Positions 38,420 through 48,890 of a stretch of 49,387 bases of DNA are shown here, piece by piece. Position 1 is the first letter of the stretch; every line of letters begins with the position of its first letter. Under the pieces are notes generated by a model. The model did no database searches. It saw only the letters and a program-made list of their open reading frames with translations, and was not told where the DNA came from. The translations under genes and the position numbers were made by a program. Source of the stretch: Pseudomonadota bacterium (GTDB taxonomy: Bacteria > Pseudomonadota > Gammaproteobacteria > Burkholderiales > Burkholderiaceae_E); contig JAKOZZ010000375.1 of the NCBI GenBank assembly GCA_029779755.1, forward strand, positions 1-49,387. Reading direction: 5' to 3'.

Positions 38420-39781
38420 TCAGTCGACCTGGGCGTCCTTGCGCTGCGCGAGCTTCTGCTCGAGGTAGTGGATCGAGGTGCCGCCCGCGACGAACCGGGT
38501 GTCCATCATCAGCTCGCGGTGCAGCGGAATGTTGGTCAGGATGCCATCGACCGCCATTTCGGACAATGCGATCCGCATGCGCCGGATGGCCTGTTCGCGG
38601 GTGTCGCCGTAGGCCAGCACCTTCGCGATCATCGAGTCGTAGTGCGGCGGCACGAAGTAGTTGGCGTAGGCGTGCGAGTCGACCCGGATGCCCGGGCCGC
38701 CGGGCGGGTGCCATGCGGTGATCCGCCCCGGCGAGGGCGTGAACCGGTACGGATGCTCGGCGTTGATCCGGCATTCGATCGCGTGACCCTTGAGCTCGAT
38801 GTCGCGCTGGCGCAGCGTCATCTTCTCGCCGGCGGCGATGCGGATCTGCTGCTGCACGATGTCGATGCCCGTGACCAGTTCGGTGACCGGGTGTTCGACC
38901 TGCACGCGCGTGTTCATCTCAATGAAGTAGAACTCGCCGTTCTCGTACAGGAACTCGAAGGTGCCGGCGCCGCGATAGCCCATCTTCTTGCAGGCATCCG
39001 CGCAGCGCGCGCCGATGCGGTCGATCAGGCGGCGCGCGATGCCGGGCGCGGGCGCCTCCTCGAGGACCTTCTGGTGACGGCGCTGCATCGAGCAGTCGCG
39101 CTCGCCCAGGTAGACCGCGTTCTTGTACTCGTCGGCCAGCACCTGGATCTCGATGTGGCGCGGGTTCTCGAGGTACTTCTCCATGTACACGGACGGGTTG
39201 CCGAATGCGGCGCCCGCCTCGGTGCGGGTCATCGTGACGGCGCTGATCAGCGCCGCCTCGGTGTGCACCACGCGCATGCCGCGACCGCCGCCGCCGCCGG
39301 CCGCCTTGATGATGACCGGATAGCCGATCGCGCGCGCGATGCGCACGATCTCCTTCGGATCGTCCGGCAGCGCGCCTTCGGAGCCGGGGACCACCGGCAC
39401 GCCGGCGCGCTTCATCGCATCCTTGGCCGAGACCTTGTCGCCCATCAGGCGGATCGAGTCGGGGCGGGGGCCGATGAAGACGAAGCCGCTCTTCTCGACG
39501 CGCTCGGCGAAGTCGGCGTTCTCGGACAGGAAGCCGTACCCCGGATGGATGGCTTCGGCGTCGGTGACCTCGGCGGCGCTGATGATGGCCGGGATGTTCA
39601 GGTAGCTGTCACGGGAGACGGCCGGTCCGATGCAGACGGACTCGTCCGAGAGCTTCACGTACTTGGCTTCGGTGTCGGCTTCGGAATGGACGACCACCGT
39701 CTTGATGCCCAGCTCGCGACAGGCCCGCTGGATGCGCAGGGCGATCTCGCCCCGGTTGGCGATCAGGATCTTTTCAAACAT
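38420..39781 (-). CDS. accC: Acetyl-CoA carboxylase, biotin carboxylase subunit
   Basis: [64 protein letters not shown]. Confidence 0.97.
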   Translation of the reverse strand: MFEKILIANRGEIALRIQRACRELGIKTVVVHSEADTEAKYVKLSDESVCIGPAVSRDSYLNIPAIISAAEVTDAEAIHPGYGFLSENADFAERVEKSGFVFIGPRPDSIRLMGDKVSAKDAMKRAGVPVVPGSEGALPDDPKEIVRIARAIGYPVIIKAAGGGGGRGMRVVHTEAALISAVTMTRTEAGAAFGNPSVYMEKYLENPRHIEIQVLADEYKNAVYLGERDCSMQRRHQKVLEEAPAPGIARRLIDRIGARCADACKKMGYRGAGTFEFLYENGEFYFIEMNTRVQVEHPVTELVTGIDIVQQQIRIAAGEKMTLRQRDIELKGHAIECRINAEHPYRFTPSPGRITAWHPPGGPGIRVDSHAYANYFVPPHYDSMIAKVLAYGDTREQAIRRMRIALSEMAVDGILTNIPLHRELMMDTRFVAGGTSIHYLEQKLAQRKDAQVD

Positions 39782-39796
39782 CGGGCGATCGCCTGG

Positions 39797-40270
39797 TCAC
39801 TCGATCACGAACAGCGGCTGACCGTACTCGACGGGCTGGCCGTTCTCGACGAGGATCGCCTTGATCGTGCCGGCCTTGTCGGCCTCGATCTCGTTCAGCA
39901 GCTTCATGGCCTCGATGATGCAGATCGTCTGGCCTTCCTTGACTTCGCTGCCGACGTTGACGAAGGGCTCGGCACCCGGCTGTGCGGCGCGGTAGAAGGA
40001 ACCGACCATCGGCGACTTCACCACGTGCCCCGTGGGGGCGGCGGCGGGCTCGGCGGGGGCCGGCGCCGGCGCTGCGGCGACCGTCGGCGTGGCCGCAGGG
40101 GCACTGCCGGCCACGGTCATGGGGGCCTGCAGGGCGGTGGCGACCGGCATCGCGACGGCCGCCGGATTCTTGACGATCCGGACCTTGCCTTCGCCTTCGG
40201 TGATTTCGAGTTCGCAGATGCCCGACTCGGACACGAGGTCGATCAGGGTCTTGAGTTTTCGCAGATCCAT
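39797..40270 (-). CDS. accB: Acetyl-CoA carboxylase, biotin carboxyl carrier protein
   Basis: [32 protein letters not shown]; biotinylation motif [13 protein letters not shown]. Confidence 0.97.
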   Translation of the reverse strand: MDLRKLKTLIDLVSESGICELEITEGEGKVRIVKNPAAVAMPVATALQAPMTVAGSAPAATPTVAAAPAPAPAEPAAAPTGHVVKSPMVGSFYRAAQPGAEPFVNVGSEVKEGQTICIIEAMKLLNEIEADKAGTIKAILVENGQPVEYGQPLFVIE

Positions 40271-40334
40271 TCGGTGGTTCTCCTGGCGGTCGTCGCCGTG
40301 CGCGCCGGTGGCGGCGCGCGTGAGGTGTGCTGTT

Positions 40335-40781
40335 CTAGCGCTTGCCGAGCACGTCGATCGCGTAACGCAGCGCGAACGCGTAGCCGTGCGCGCCGAGGCC
40401 CGCAATCACGCCGACGGCCTGATCCGACAGATACGAGTGGTGCCGGAACGGCTCGCGCTTGTGCACGTTCGACAGGTGCACTTCGATGAAGGGGACTGCG
40501 ACGGCCGCCAGCGCGTCGCGGATCGCGACGCTCGTGTGCGTGTAGGCCGCCGGGTTGATCACGATGAACCCGACGCCGGCGTCGCGCGCCTGCTGGATCC
40601 GGTCGACGAGGGCGCCTTCGTGGTTCGACTGGAACGGATCGACCGTGATGCCATGCTGCTGTCCGAGCTGCACCAGCTCCCGGTTGATGTCGGCCAGCGT
40701 CGTGGCGCCGTAGACCGCGGGTTCTCGGGTTCCGAGCAGGTTCAGGTTCGGTCCGTGGATGACCCAGACGAGCGAGGACAT
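40335..40781 (-). CDS. aroQ: Type II 3-dehydroquinate dehydratase
   Basis: [71 protein letters not shown]. Confidence 0.97.
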   Translation of the reverse strand: MSSLVWVIHGPNLNLLGTREPAVYGATTLADINRELVQLGQQHGITVDPFQSNHEGALVDRIQQARDAGVGFIVINPAAYTHTSVAIRDALAAVAVPFIEVHLSNVHKREPFRHHSYLSDQAVGVIAGLGAHGYAFALRYAIDVLGKR

Positions 40782-40932
40782 GCGGTGATTTATCTGCTGT
40801 TTGGCAGATGTTGGCGAGAGAAGGCGCGATTCTGCGCTGGTTTGGAGGGAAATGTCCAGCGTTTGCTGGTCGGTGCCGTCCGGCGCCGGCAGGGCCCGTG
40901 CAGCACGCACGGGGCGGCGGAGTCTGCGCGGT

Positions 40933-41472
40933 TCAGCGCGGCAGGACCGCGTTCACCCGTTCCCGCAATGGGCCCAGCTTGATTCTTCCCAGCTTCTTGT
41001 CGACAACTTGCCCGCTTCTGTCGATGACGACGGTGAACGGCAGCGCTGCGGAGCTGTTTCCGAGCTTTCGGGAGAGCTCGCTGCCAGCCATGCCAGCAAC
41101 CAGAAGAGGATACGGGAATTGGTGTTTCTCGGCAAATTCACGGATGTTCGATGGGGAATCGATGCCGATCCCGATCACGGTGCCGTTGCGGGGCGCGATT
41201 TCGCGGTGGAGTTCGGCCAGCTCCGGCATCTCGTCGATACAAGGCGGGCACCAGGTCGCCCAGAAGTTGAGCACGACCGTCCGGCCCTTGAACGTGTCCA
41301 GGGATACCGTCGTGCCGGCGTGATCGGGCAGCTTCTGCGCGAATAGCAGGTGCACCGCCGCGACATCCTCTTCCGAAGTGACGGTCGTGCGGCGGCTGGC
41401 GAGCCAGCCGCCCGCGGCCGCCGCGGCGAACGCCGTTGCGCCCACCAGCCACCAGCGCCGCGACGGGGTCAT
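40933..41472 (-). CDS. TlpA-family thiol:disulfide oxidoreductase (thioredoxin fold)
   Basis: [24 protein letters not shown]-terminal TM; overlaps the upstream CDS (ATGA). Confidence 0.93.
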   Translation of the reverse strand: MTPSRRWWLVGATAFAAAAAGGWLASRRTTVTSEEDVAAVHLLFAQKLPDHAGTTVSLDTFKGRTVVLNFWATWCPPCIDEMPELAELHREIAPRNGTVIGIGIDSPSNIREFAEKHQFPYPLLVAGMAGSELSRKLGNSSAALPFTVVIDRSGQVVDKKLGRIKLGPLRERVNAVLPR

Positions 41473-42182
41473 GACCGCACCCCGCGTTCGCGGGCATCCG
41501 AACCGGCGCCGCTGTCGGCGTCCACCGGCGCACCCGCAGCGCCGGCCTTCGCCGTTTCGGCCGACGACGCCTCGGCCGCGCCTGCTTCCGTTTCCGCCGC
41601 CGCACGCGCGATGCGCGCCCGCAGCGCGGCCGCCGCGCCGCGCTGCGCATCCTCGCCGCCCCGCAGTGCGCCCCGCAGGGCTCTGGGGTCGTACAGGGAC
41701 AGCAGCACCGGCAGGTCGTTCCAGAGGAAGCTGATCGCCTCGACCTCCTCGCCGGTGCCGGCGAAATGGGCGATCGTGCCCACCTCGAACGCGATGCGGC
41801 GGTCGAGCAGCCAGTACTCGACTTCCTTGAGGTTGTCGTGGAACAGCTGCAGGTGGATCGGCGCGTGCTCGGCCGCGATGCCTTTCCAGGCGGCGCCGGT
41901 GACCAGCGGCGAGAAGTCGGCCAGCTGATCCATCAGCGCCAGGGCCGCGCTGCGTAGCTGCGCAACCCGCTGCGGGTGCGCGGCGTCGAACAGCGCGAGA
42001 TGCTCGCGCAGCGCCTCGTCGATCTCGTCGTTGTCGGGCATCACCCCGCGCGGGACGCGCTGGCCGAACAGATCGCGGGCCGCGCGGGTCTTGGCCGCGC
42101 CATAGTCGAGGCCGCCGTCGGCCACGAGGCGGGCGGCGGCGGCGGCGATCTCGGCGCGTGTCGAATCCTGACCGGAGTGCAT
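41469..42182 (-). CDS. Conserved hypothetical protein (family not recognised)
   Basis: MHSGQDSTRAEIAAAAARLVADGGLDYGAAKTRAARDLFG...; structured N-terminal two thirds, low-complexity C-terminus; translationally coupled to the TlpA-like gene. Confidence 0.75.
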   Translation of the reverse strand: MHSGQDSTRAEIAAAAARLVADGGLDYGAAKTRAARDLFGQRVPRGVMPDNDEIDEALREHLALFDAAHPQRVAQLRSAALALMDQLADFSPLVTGAAWKGIAAEHAPIHLQLFHDNLKEVEYWLLDRRIAFEVGTIAHFAGTGEEVEAISFLWNDLPVLLSLYDPRALRGALRGGEDAQRGAAAALRARIARAAAETEAGAAEASSAETAKAGAAGAPVDADSGAGSDARERGVRS

Positions 42183-42308
42183 GGCGGCAGTGTAGCCCAG
42201 CGCCCATGCCCCCCCGGCTTGGCGGGGCTCCGCCCTGGCGCCTCCAGCCCCGTCCGGTCCGGCTCCGCCCCGCGAGTACAATCCCGTGCCTTCCGGAACT
42301 TCCTCCCC

Positions 42309-43685
42309 ATGCACATCCACATCCTGGGCATCTGCGGCACCTTCATGGGCGGGGTGGCCGCGGTCGCGCGCGAGGCCGGTCATCGCGTGACCGGCTGCGA
42401 CGCGAACGTCTATCCGCCGATGAGCGACCAGCTGCGTGCGCTCGACATCGACCTGATCGAAGGGTTCGGGCCCGATCAGCTCGCCCTGGGCGCCGACCTC
42501 TGGGTGGTCGGCAACGTGGTGTCGCGCGGCAATCCCCTGATGGAGGCCATTCTCGACGCGGGCGTGCCCTACATCTCGGGCCCCCAGTGGCTGGCCGAGC
42601 AGGTGCTGCGCGGGCGCTGGGTGCTGGCCGTCGCGGGCACGCACGGCAAGACCACCACCGCGTCGATGCTGGCGTGGATCCTCGAGCATGCGGGCCGCGA
42701 CCCCGGCTTCCTGATCGGCGGTGCGCCCGGCAACTTCAGCCGCTCGGCCCGGCTCGGCGGCGGCGAGACCTTCGTCATCGAGGCCGACGAGTACGACACC
42801 GCGTTCTTCGACAAGCGTTCGAAGTTCGTGCACTACCGGCCGCGCACCGCGCTGCTGAACAACCTCGAGTTCGACCACGCCGACATCTTCCCGGACCTGG
42901 CGGCGATCGAGACCCAGTTCCACCACCTGGTGCGCACCGTGCCGCGCAGCGGGCGGATCGTCGTCAACGCCACGCAGGCGTCGCTCGACCGCGTGCTGGC
43001 ACGCGGCCTCTGGAGCGCATGCGACCGCTTCGGCGCCGACGATGGATGGAACGTGGCCGACGTGGCCGAGCTGCCCGAGTGCTCCGAGTTCTCGGTCGTG
43101 CGGGCCGGGCAGATCCTCGGTCGCTGCCGCCTGCCCATGGCCGGCGCACACAGCCGCCTGAACGCCGTCGCGGCGATCGCCGCGGCCGCCCACGCCGGCG
43201 TCGACCCGGCCCAGGCGATCGACAGCCTGGCCCGCTTCGCCGGCGTGCGCCGGCGGCTGGAGACGCGCGGCACCGTCGCCGGCGTCGTGGTGATCGACGA
43301 CTTCGCCCACCATCCGACGGCGATCGCCACCACCGTGGACGGGCTGCGCGCCCGCCTGACCCCCGGGCAGCGGGTGCTGGCGGTGCTCGAGCCGCGCTCC
43401 AACACGATGAAGCTCGGCGCGATGAAAGCCCAGCTGCCCGGCAGCCTGGCGGCGGCCGACAAGGTGTTCTGCTACACGGGCGGGGTCGGCTGGGACGTCT
43501 CGGCCGCGCTCGCCCCGCTGGGCGCGAAGCTGCGTGTCGAATCCGAGCTCGACGCGCTCGTCGCGGCGATCGTGGCGGAGTCGCGCAGCGGCGACCGCGT
43601 CCTCGTGATGAGCAACGGCGGGTTCGGGGGCATCCACCAGAAGCTGCTCGATGCGCTCGCGCGGCGCGCAGGAGCACCGGCATGA
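42309..43685 (+). CDS. mpl: UDP-N-acetylmuramate:L-alanyl-gamma-D-glutamyl-meso-diaminopimelate ligase
   Basis: MHIHILGICGTFMGGVAAVAREAGHRVTGCDANVYPPMS; GTHGKTTTASMLAWILE; DDFAHHPTAI. Confidence 0.95.
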   Translation: MHIHILGICGTFMGGVAAVAREAGHRVTGCDANVYPPMSDQLRALDIDLIEGFGPDQLALGADLWVVGNVVSRGNPLMEAILDAGVPYISGPQWLAEQVLRGRWVLAVAGTHGKTTTASMLAWILEHAGRDPGFLIGGAPGNFSRSARLGGGETFVIEADEYDTAFFDKRSKFVHYRPRTALLNNLEFDHADIFPDLAAIETQFHHLVRTVPRSGRIVVNATQASLDRVLARGLWSACDRFGADDGWNVADVAELPECSEFSVVRAGQILGRCRLPMAGAHSRLNAVAAIAAAAHAGVDPAQAIDSLARFAGVRRRLETRGTVAGVVVIDDFAHHPTAIATTVDGLRARLTPGQRVLAVLEPRSNTMKLGAMKAQLPGSLAAADKVFCYTGGVGWDVSAALAPLGAKLRVESELDALVAAIVAESRSGDRVLVMSNGGFGGIHQKLLDALARRAGAPA

Positions 43686-44272
43686 GCGCCACCGACCGTC
43701 CCCGTCTGATCTACCTGCACGGATTCCGCTCGTCGCCGAAGTCGTTCAAGGCGCAGATGATCGGCGAGCGCCTGCGCGCGATGGGGCGCGGCGCCGACTT
43801 CATCTGCCCGCAGCTGCCCGCCTCGCCGCGCGAGGCGATCGCGCTGGTGCGCAACCGGATCGCGCCCTCCGCCCAGGACACGCTGGTGGGCAGTTCGCTC
43901 GGCGGCTTCTATGCCACCGTGCTCGCCGAGCATCTCGGCTGCCGCGCGGTGCTGCTGAATCCCGCGGTCGATCCTGCGCCCGGCCTGGCGGCCCACGTCG
44001 GGGTGCAGACCATGTTCCACAGCGACGAACCCTTCGAGTTCCTGCCGGAGTACGTCGACGAGCTGCGCGCGCTGGCGTTCGGGGCGATCACGTTCCCGCA
44101 GCGCTACCTGCTGGTCGCGGCCAAGGGCGACGAGCTGCTCGACTGGCGCGAGATGGTGAAGCGGTATCCGGGTGCCCGGCACCTGGTGCTGGAAGGCAGC
44201 GACCACGGGATCAGCGACTTCGACCAGATCATCGACGAGGTGCTGTCGTTCGCGGGATTCGGACCCCACTGA
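43682..44272 (+). CDS. YqiA/YcfP-like alpha/beta-fold esterase
   Basis: [58 protein letters not shown]; overlaps mpl by 4 bp. Confidence 0.9.
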   Translation: MSATDRPRLIYLHGFRSSPKSFKAQMIGERLRAMGRGADFICPQLPASPREAIALVRNRIAPSAQDTLVGSSLGGFYATVLAEHLGCRAVLLNPAVDPAPGLAAHVGVQTMFHSDEPFEFLPEYVDELRALAFGAITFPQRYLLVAAKGDELLDWREMVKRYPGARHLVLEGSDHGISDFDQIIDEVLSFAGFGPH

Positions 44273-44285
44273 TACGGATGCAACC

Positions 44286-45023
44286 ATGAGACTCGAGAAC
44301 AAGGTAGCGATCATCACCGGCGCGGCGTCGGGCATCGGCCTGGCCACCGCCGCCAAATTCGTGCGCGAAGGCGCGCGCGTCGTCGTCGCCGACATCGTGC
44401 CGGCACGCGTCGACCAGGCCTGCGCGGAACTCGCGGGCGGCGACCGTGTGATGCCGTGCGTGGTGGACGTCACCGACCGTGCCCAGATCGACGCGATGGT
44501 CGCGCAGGTGCTGGCGCGCTGGGGGCGCATCGACGTGCTGCTCAACAACGCGGGCATCACCAAGGACGCGCGCCTCGTGAAGATGACCGAGACGCAGTTC
44601 GACCAGGTCATCGGGGTCAACCTGAAGGGTGTCTTCGAGTGCACGCAGGCCGTGGCGCCCACCATGATCACCCAGGGGGCGGGGGTGATCATCAACGCGT
44701 CGTCGGTGGTCGGGCTGTTCGGCAACTTCGGTCAGACCAACTACGCGGCGTCCAAGGCCGGCGTGATCGGCTTCACCAAGTCGTGGGCGCGCGAGCTCGG
44801 GCCCAAGGGCGTGCGCTCGGTGGCGGTCTGCCCCGGCTTCGTCGAGACGCAGATCCTGGCGACAATCCCGGCGGCGGTGATGCAGAACATGATCGACCGG
44901 GTGCCGCTGGGCCGCCTCGGCAAGGCCGAGGAGATCGCCAACGTGTATGCCTTCCTCGCGTCCGACGAGGCCAGCTATGTCAACGGCGCCGTGATCGAGG
45001 TGTCGGGCGGCATCATGATGTGA
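44286..45023 (+). CDS. FabG-type 3-oxoacyl-ACP / acetoacetyl-CoA reductase-like SDR
   Basis: [82 protein letters not shown]. Confidence 0.92.
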   Translation: MRLENKVAIITGAASGIGLATAAKFVREGARVVVADIVPARVDQACAELAGGDRVMPCVVDVTDRAQIDAMVAQVLARWGRIDVLLNNAGITKDARLVKMTETQFDQVIGVNLKGVFECTQAVAPTMITQGAGVIINASSVVGLFGNFGQTNYAASKAGVIGFTKSWARELGPKGVRSVAVCPGFVETQILATIPAAVMQNMIDRVPLGRLGKAEEIANVYAFLASDEASYVNGAVIEVSGGIMM

Positions 45024-45113
45024 TGCCGCGGCGGCGACGGCCTTCCGTCGTCGTCGCCGCCGAAGACCTTGCCCGGGCCCGGCACCACCCCCGCCCGTAT
45101 AATCCGCCGGGTC

Positions 45114-47045
45114 ATGACCCATGTTCTCTTCGAAGAAGACGGCGGCTTCAAGGCCGGCACCGTGCTGTCGGAAGCCGGCGGAAGCCTGCAGGTCGAGCAC
45201 GCCAGCGGCAAGCGCGGCAAGGTGAAGGCCGCGCACGTGATCCTGCGCTTCGACGCGCCGGGGGCGGGCGAGCTGCTGCCGGCCGCGCAGCAGGTGGCCG
45301 ACGGCATCGACCTCGACTTCCTCTGGGAGTGCGCGCCTCAGGAGGAGTTCGGCTTCCTCGACCTTGCCGGCGAGTACTTCGGCGCCCAGCCGGGCGCGGT
45401 GCAGGCGGCCGGCGTGCTGCTGCGCCTGCATTCGGCGCCCGTGTACTTCCAGCGCAAGGGCCGTGGCCGCTACCGCCCGGCGCCTGCGGAGACCGTGCGC
45501 CTGGCCCTGGCCGCGATCGAGCGCCGCCGCGTGCAGGAGCTCACGATCGAGGCCGCCGCGCAGGAGATGGTGAACGGCGGGCTGCCGGACATCATCCGCG
45601 CCCAGGCGGCCCTGCTGCTGGTGCGCCCCGACAAGCAGTCGATCGAGTACCGTGCGCTGGAGCGCGCGTCCGAGCGGCTGCACAAGGCGCACGACCGTCT
45701 GCTCGTCGAGCTGGGCGCGTTCGGGTCGCCGCGTGAACTGCACTTCGGACGCTTCGCCGCCGAGTTCTTCCCGCGCGGCGTCGCGTTCCCGGCGCTGCCC
45801 CCGCCCGCCGCGACGGCGGACGATCTCCCCGTCGGCGAGGTCGAGGCCTTCTCGGTCGACGACTCCACCACCACCGAGATCGACGACTGCCTGTCGGTGC
45901 AGACCCTGCCCGACGGGCGCCGGCGCGTCGGCATCCACATCGCGGCGCCCGCCCTGGGCATCGCACCTGGGGATGCGCTCGATCAGGTGGCGCGCGACCG
46001 CATGTCCACGCTGTACATGCCGGGCGAGAAGGTGACGATGCTGCCCGAGGCGGCGATCCGGCCCTATTCGCTGGACGAAGGCACGGTGCGCCCGGTCCTG
46101 TCGCTGTACGTCGATCTCGACGCGGACGGCACGCAGATCGTCAACCGCTTCTCGCGTGCCGAGCGCATCCGCATCGCCGCCAACCTGCGGCACGACCAGC
46201 TCGACGACGAGATCAGCGAGCGCACGCTCGAGGATCCCGACGCGGTGATGCCCTTCGGCGACGCGCTGCGGGTGCTGTGGAAGCTCACGCTGGCGCTGTG
46301 CGCGCAGCGCGACCGCGTGCGCGGCAAGCCCGAGCCGCGGTTCAAGACCGACTTCGCGTTCTACGTCGAGGGCGAGCAGGTGCGCATCGTGCCGCGGCGC
46401 CGCGACCTCCCGATCGACCGGATCGTCGCCGAGATGATGATCCTCGCCAACAGCGAATGGGGGCTGCTGCTGGCCGAGCACGCCGTGCCGGGCATCTACC
46501 GTGCCCAGCAGGGCGGACGCGTGCGCATGAGCACCCACCCGTCGGGCGGGCACCAGGGGCTGGGCGTGCTGCAGTACATCTGGTCCACCTCGCCGCTGCG
46601 CCGCTACGTGGACCTGACCAACCAGCGGCAGCTGCTGGCGGTGCTGGCCGGCGAGCCGCCGCCGCACCCGCCCAACGACGCCGACCTGTTCTCGGTGATC
46701 TCGGCGTTCGACGCGCGCTACACCGCGTACGTCGAGTTCCAGACGCGCATGGAGCGCTACTGGTGCCTGCGCTGGGTGCAGCAGGAGTCGCTGACGCGCG
46801 CCGATGCGGTCGTCGTGCGCGACGACCTGGTGCGGCTCGCGCAGGCGCCGCTCTACGTGCGCGTGCCGGATCTGCCCGTCCTGCCGCCCGGCCGGCGCGT
46901 CGTGATCGACATCATCGAGCACGACCTGATCGATCTCTCGATCTCGGCCCGCTATCACGGTCTCGCGGCCGACGGCGGCAGTGCGGCGCCGTCGGGGCTC
47001 ACCGACGACGAGGCCGACGAGGCCGAGTTCGCCGAAGAGGGCTGA
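45114..47045 (+). CDS. RNB-domain exoribonuclease (RNase II family)
   Basis: VEAFSVDDSTTTEIDDCLSVQTLPDGRRRVGIHIAAPALGI; STSPLRRYVDLTNQRQLLA. Confidence 0.93.
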   Translation: MTHVLFEEDGGFKAGTVLSEAGGSLQVEHASGKRGKVKAAHVILRFDAPGAGELLPAAQQVADGIDLDFLWECAPQEEFGFLDLAGEYFGAQPGAVQAAGVLLRLHSAPVYFQRKGRGRYRPAPAETVRLALAAIERRRVQELTIEAAAQEMVNGGLPDIIRAQAALLLVRPDKQSIEYRALERASERLHKAHDRLLVELGAFGSPRELHFGRFAAEFFPRGVAFPALPPPAATADDLPVGEVEAFSVDDSTTTEIDDCLSVQTLPDGRRRVGIHIAAPALGIAPGDALDQVARDRMSTLYMPGEKVTMLPEAAIRPYSLDEGTVRPVLSLYVDLDADGTQIVNRFSRAERIRIAANLRHDQLDDEISERTLEDPDAVMPFGDALRVLWKLTLALCAQRDRVRGKPEPRFKTDFAFYVEGEQVRIVPRRRDLPIDRIVAEMMILANSEWGLLLAEHAVPGIYRAQQGGRVRMSTHPSGGHQGLGVLQYIWSTSPLRRYVDLTNQRQLLAVLAGEPPPHPPNDADLFSVISAFDARYTAYVEFQTRMERYWCLRWVQQESLTRADAVVVRDDLVRLAQAPLYVRVPDLPVLPPGRRVVIDIIEHDLIDLSISARYHGLAADGGSAAPSGLTDDEADEAEFAEEG

Positions 47046-47046
47046 C

Positions 47047-47946
47047 GTGGTGGCGGCCACCGACCTCGGCGGCCCGCGGCCCGTGCCGGTGGCGGACGTG
47101 ATGCGCTCGCCGATCGGCGTCGGCGTGGCGGCGTCGGTGCTGCTGCACCTGGTGCTGCTGCTGCTGAAGTTCGCGCCGCCCGAGCCGATCCGCTTTGCGC
47201 CCAACGATGCGCAGATCGAGGTCATCCTGCTCAACGCCCAGACCGAGACCCGTCCGCTGAAGGCCGACGTCCGGGCGCAGGTCGACATGGAGGGCGGCGG
47301 CGACCGGGACGAAGGGCGCGCGCGTTCCCCGCTGCCGGCCGAGGCGGCCGTGTCCGACGGCACCGACCTGCGCGTGCGCCGGCAGCGGGTCGAGGAACTC
47401 GAGGAGCAGCAGCGCCGGCTGCTGGCCCTGGCGCGCGGCCCGCAGAGCTACGTGACCGACGGCAAGCGCACGGACGCCAGCACGCCCACGCCGAACGGGA
47501 CCGACGCCGAGGAGACGAGCCAGGTCATCGCGCGCCTGCAGGCGCAGATCGACCGGCAGATCTCCGACTACAACAAGCGGCCCAAGCGGCTGACCTTCGG
47601 CGTCAACGCGGTCGGCGTGAACTATGCGAAGTACGTCGAGGACTGGGCGTCGCGCATCGAGCGCATCGGCACCGAGCGCTATCCGCCCGAGGCGCGCGGC
47701 AAGATGTACGACGCGCTGATCATCACCGTCGAGATCGACAAGCACGGCAACGTCGTCGACGTGATCATCAACCGCAAGTCCAAGCACGAGGCGCTCAACC
47801 GCGCCGTGCGGCAGATCGTCTATGCGGGCGCGCCGTATCAGCGATTCCCGCCCGAGATGGCGCGCGACGGCGACATCCTCCAGATCGTCCGCACCTGGAC
47901 GTTCACCAACGACGCGCTCGCCACCGAAGCGGTGAAGGCGCCGTGA
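47047..47946 (+). CDS. TonB-family energy transducer
   Basis: N-terminal TM VGVAASVLLHLVLLLLKFAPPEP; C-terminal YVEDWASRIERIGTERYPPEARGKMYDALIITVEIDKHGNVVDVIINRKSKHEALNRAVRQIV. Confidence 0.9.
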   Translation: MVAATDLGGPRPVPVADVMRSPIGVGVAASVLLHLVLLLLKFAPPEPIRFAPNDAQIEVILLNAQTETRPLKADVRAQVDMEGGGDRDEGRARSPLPAEAAVSDGTDLRVRRQRVEELEEQQRRLLALARGPQSYVTDGKRTDASTPTPNGTDAEETSQVIARLQAQIDRQISDYNKRPKRLTFGVNAVGVNYAKYVEDWASRIERIGTERYPPEARGKMYDALIITVEIDKHGNVVDVIINRKSKHEALNRAVRQIVYAGAPYQRFPPEMARDGDILQIVRTWTFTNDALATEAVKAP

Positions 47947-48010
47947 TGCGCCGCCCGGTCTTGCGGCGCGCGCCGGCGCGCGGGATGCGTTCCGTCGCGA
48001 AAGGAATCCG

Positions 48011-48865
48011 ATGAGCGACCGTTACGCGGTGGTCGGCAACCCCGTGGCCCACAGCCGTTCCCCGTCGATCCATGCGCAGTTCGCCGCGCAGACGGGGCAG
48101 GACCTCGTCTACGAGCGCCTGCTGGCGCCGCTGGACGGCTTCGTCGCCACCGTCGAGGCGTTCCGCGCATCCGGCGGGCGCGGCCTGAACGTGACGGTGC
48201 CGTTCAAGCTGGAGGCCTTCGCGTTCGCGCAGCGCCGCACGGCGCGCGCCACGATGGCCGGTGCGGTCAACACGCTGCGGTTCGACGCCGACGGCGTGTT
48301 CGGCGACAACACCGACGGGATCGGGCTCGTGCGCGACATCACCGTGCGGCTCGGGCAGGGGCTCGGCGATGCCTCGGTGCTGCTGCTCGGCGCCGGCGGC
48401 GCGGCACGCGGCGTGCTGCAGCCGCTGCTCGACGCCGGCGTGCGCGCGCTCACGGTGGCCAACCGGACCGTGTCGCGGGCCGAGGACCTCGCCCGGCTCG
48501 CCGGCGATGCGCGCGTGCGGGCCTGCGGGTTCGACCTGCCGGCCGACGCGCAGGCCCGCGTGCGTGCCGGGCTGCCCGAGCGCTTCGACCTGATCGTCAA
48601 CGCCACGTCGGCCGGTCTCGACGACGCGGCGCCGGCGATCCCGGCCGCGCTCTATCCGACGGCACGGCTGTGCTACGACATGGTCTACGGGGCCCGGCCG
48701 ACGGCGTTCATGACGGCCGCGGCCGCCGCGGGCTGTGCTGCGACGGCCGACGGCCTCGGCATGCTGGTCGAGCAGGCGGCCGAGTCGTTCCTGCTGTGGC
48801 GCGGCGTGCGCCCGGTCACCGAGCCCGTCTACCGGCGGCTGCGCGCCGAGCTGGCCGGTCACTGA
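48011..48865 (+). CDS. aroE: Shikimate dehydrogenase
   Basis: YAVVGNPVAHSRSPSIHAQFAAQTGQ; GLNVTVPFKLEAF; DNTDGIGLVRDI; LGAGGAARGVL. Confidence 0.96.
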   Translation: MSDRYAVVGNPVAHSRSPSIHAQFAAQTGQDLVYERLLAPLDGFVATVEAFRASGGRGLNVTVPFKLEAFAFAQRRTARATMAGAVNTLRFDADGVFGDNTDGIGLVRDITVRLGQGLGDASVLLLGAGGAARGVLQPLLDAGVRALTVANRTVSRAEDLARLAGDARVRACGFDLPADAQARVRAGLPERFDLIVNATSAGLDDAAPAIPAALYPTARLCYDMVYGARPTAFMTAAAAAGCAATADGLGMLVEQAAESFLLWRGVRPVTEPVYRRLRAELAGH

Positions 48866-48890
48866 CGCCGGCGCTCGACGGTCGGGCACG

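Noticed and set aside
44229-47363. 1044-aa minus-strand ORF spanning the SDR, RNase II and tonB
   Set aside because: Crosses three convincing plus-strand genes; composition typical of antisense GC artefact.
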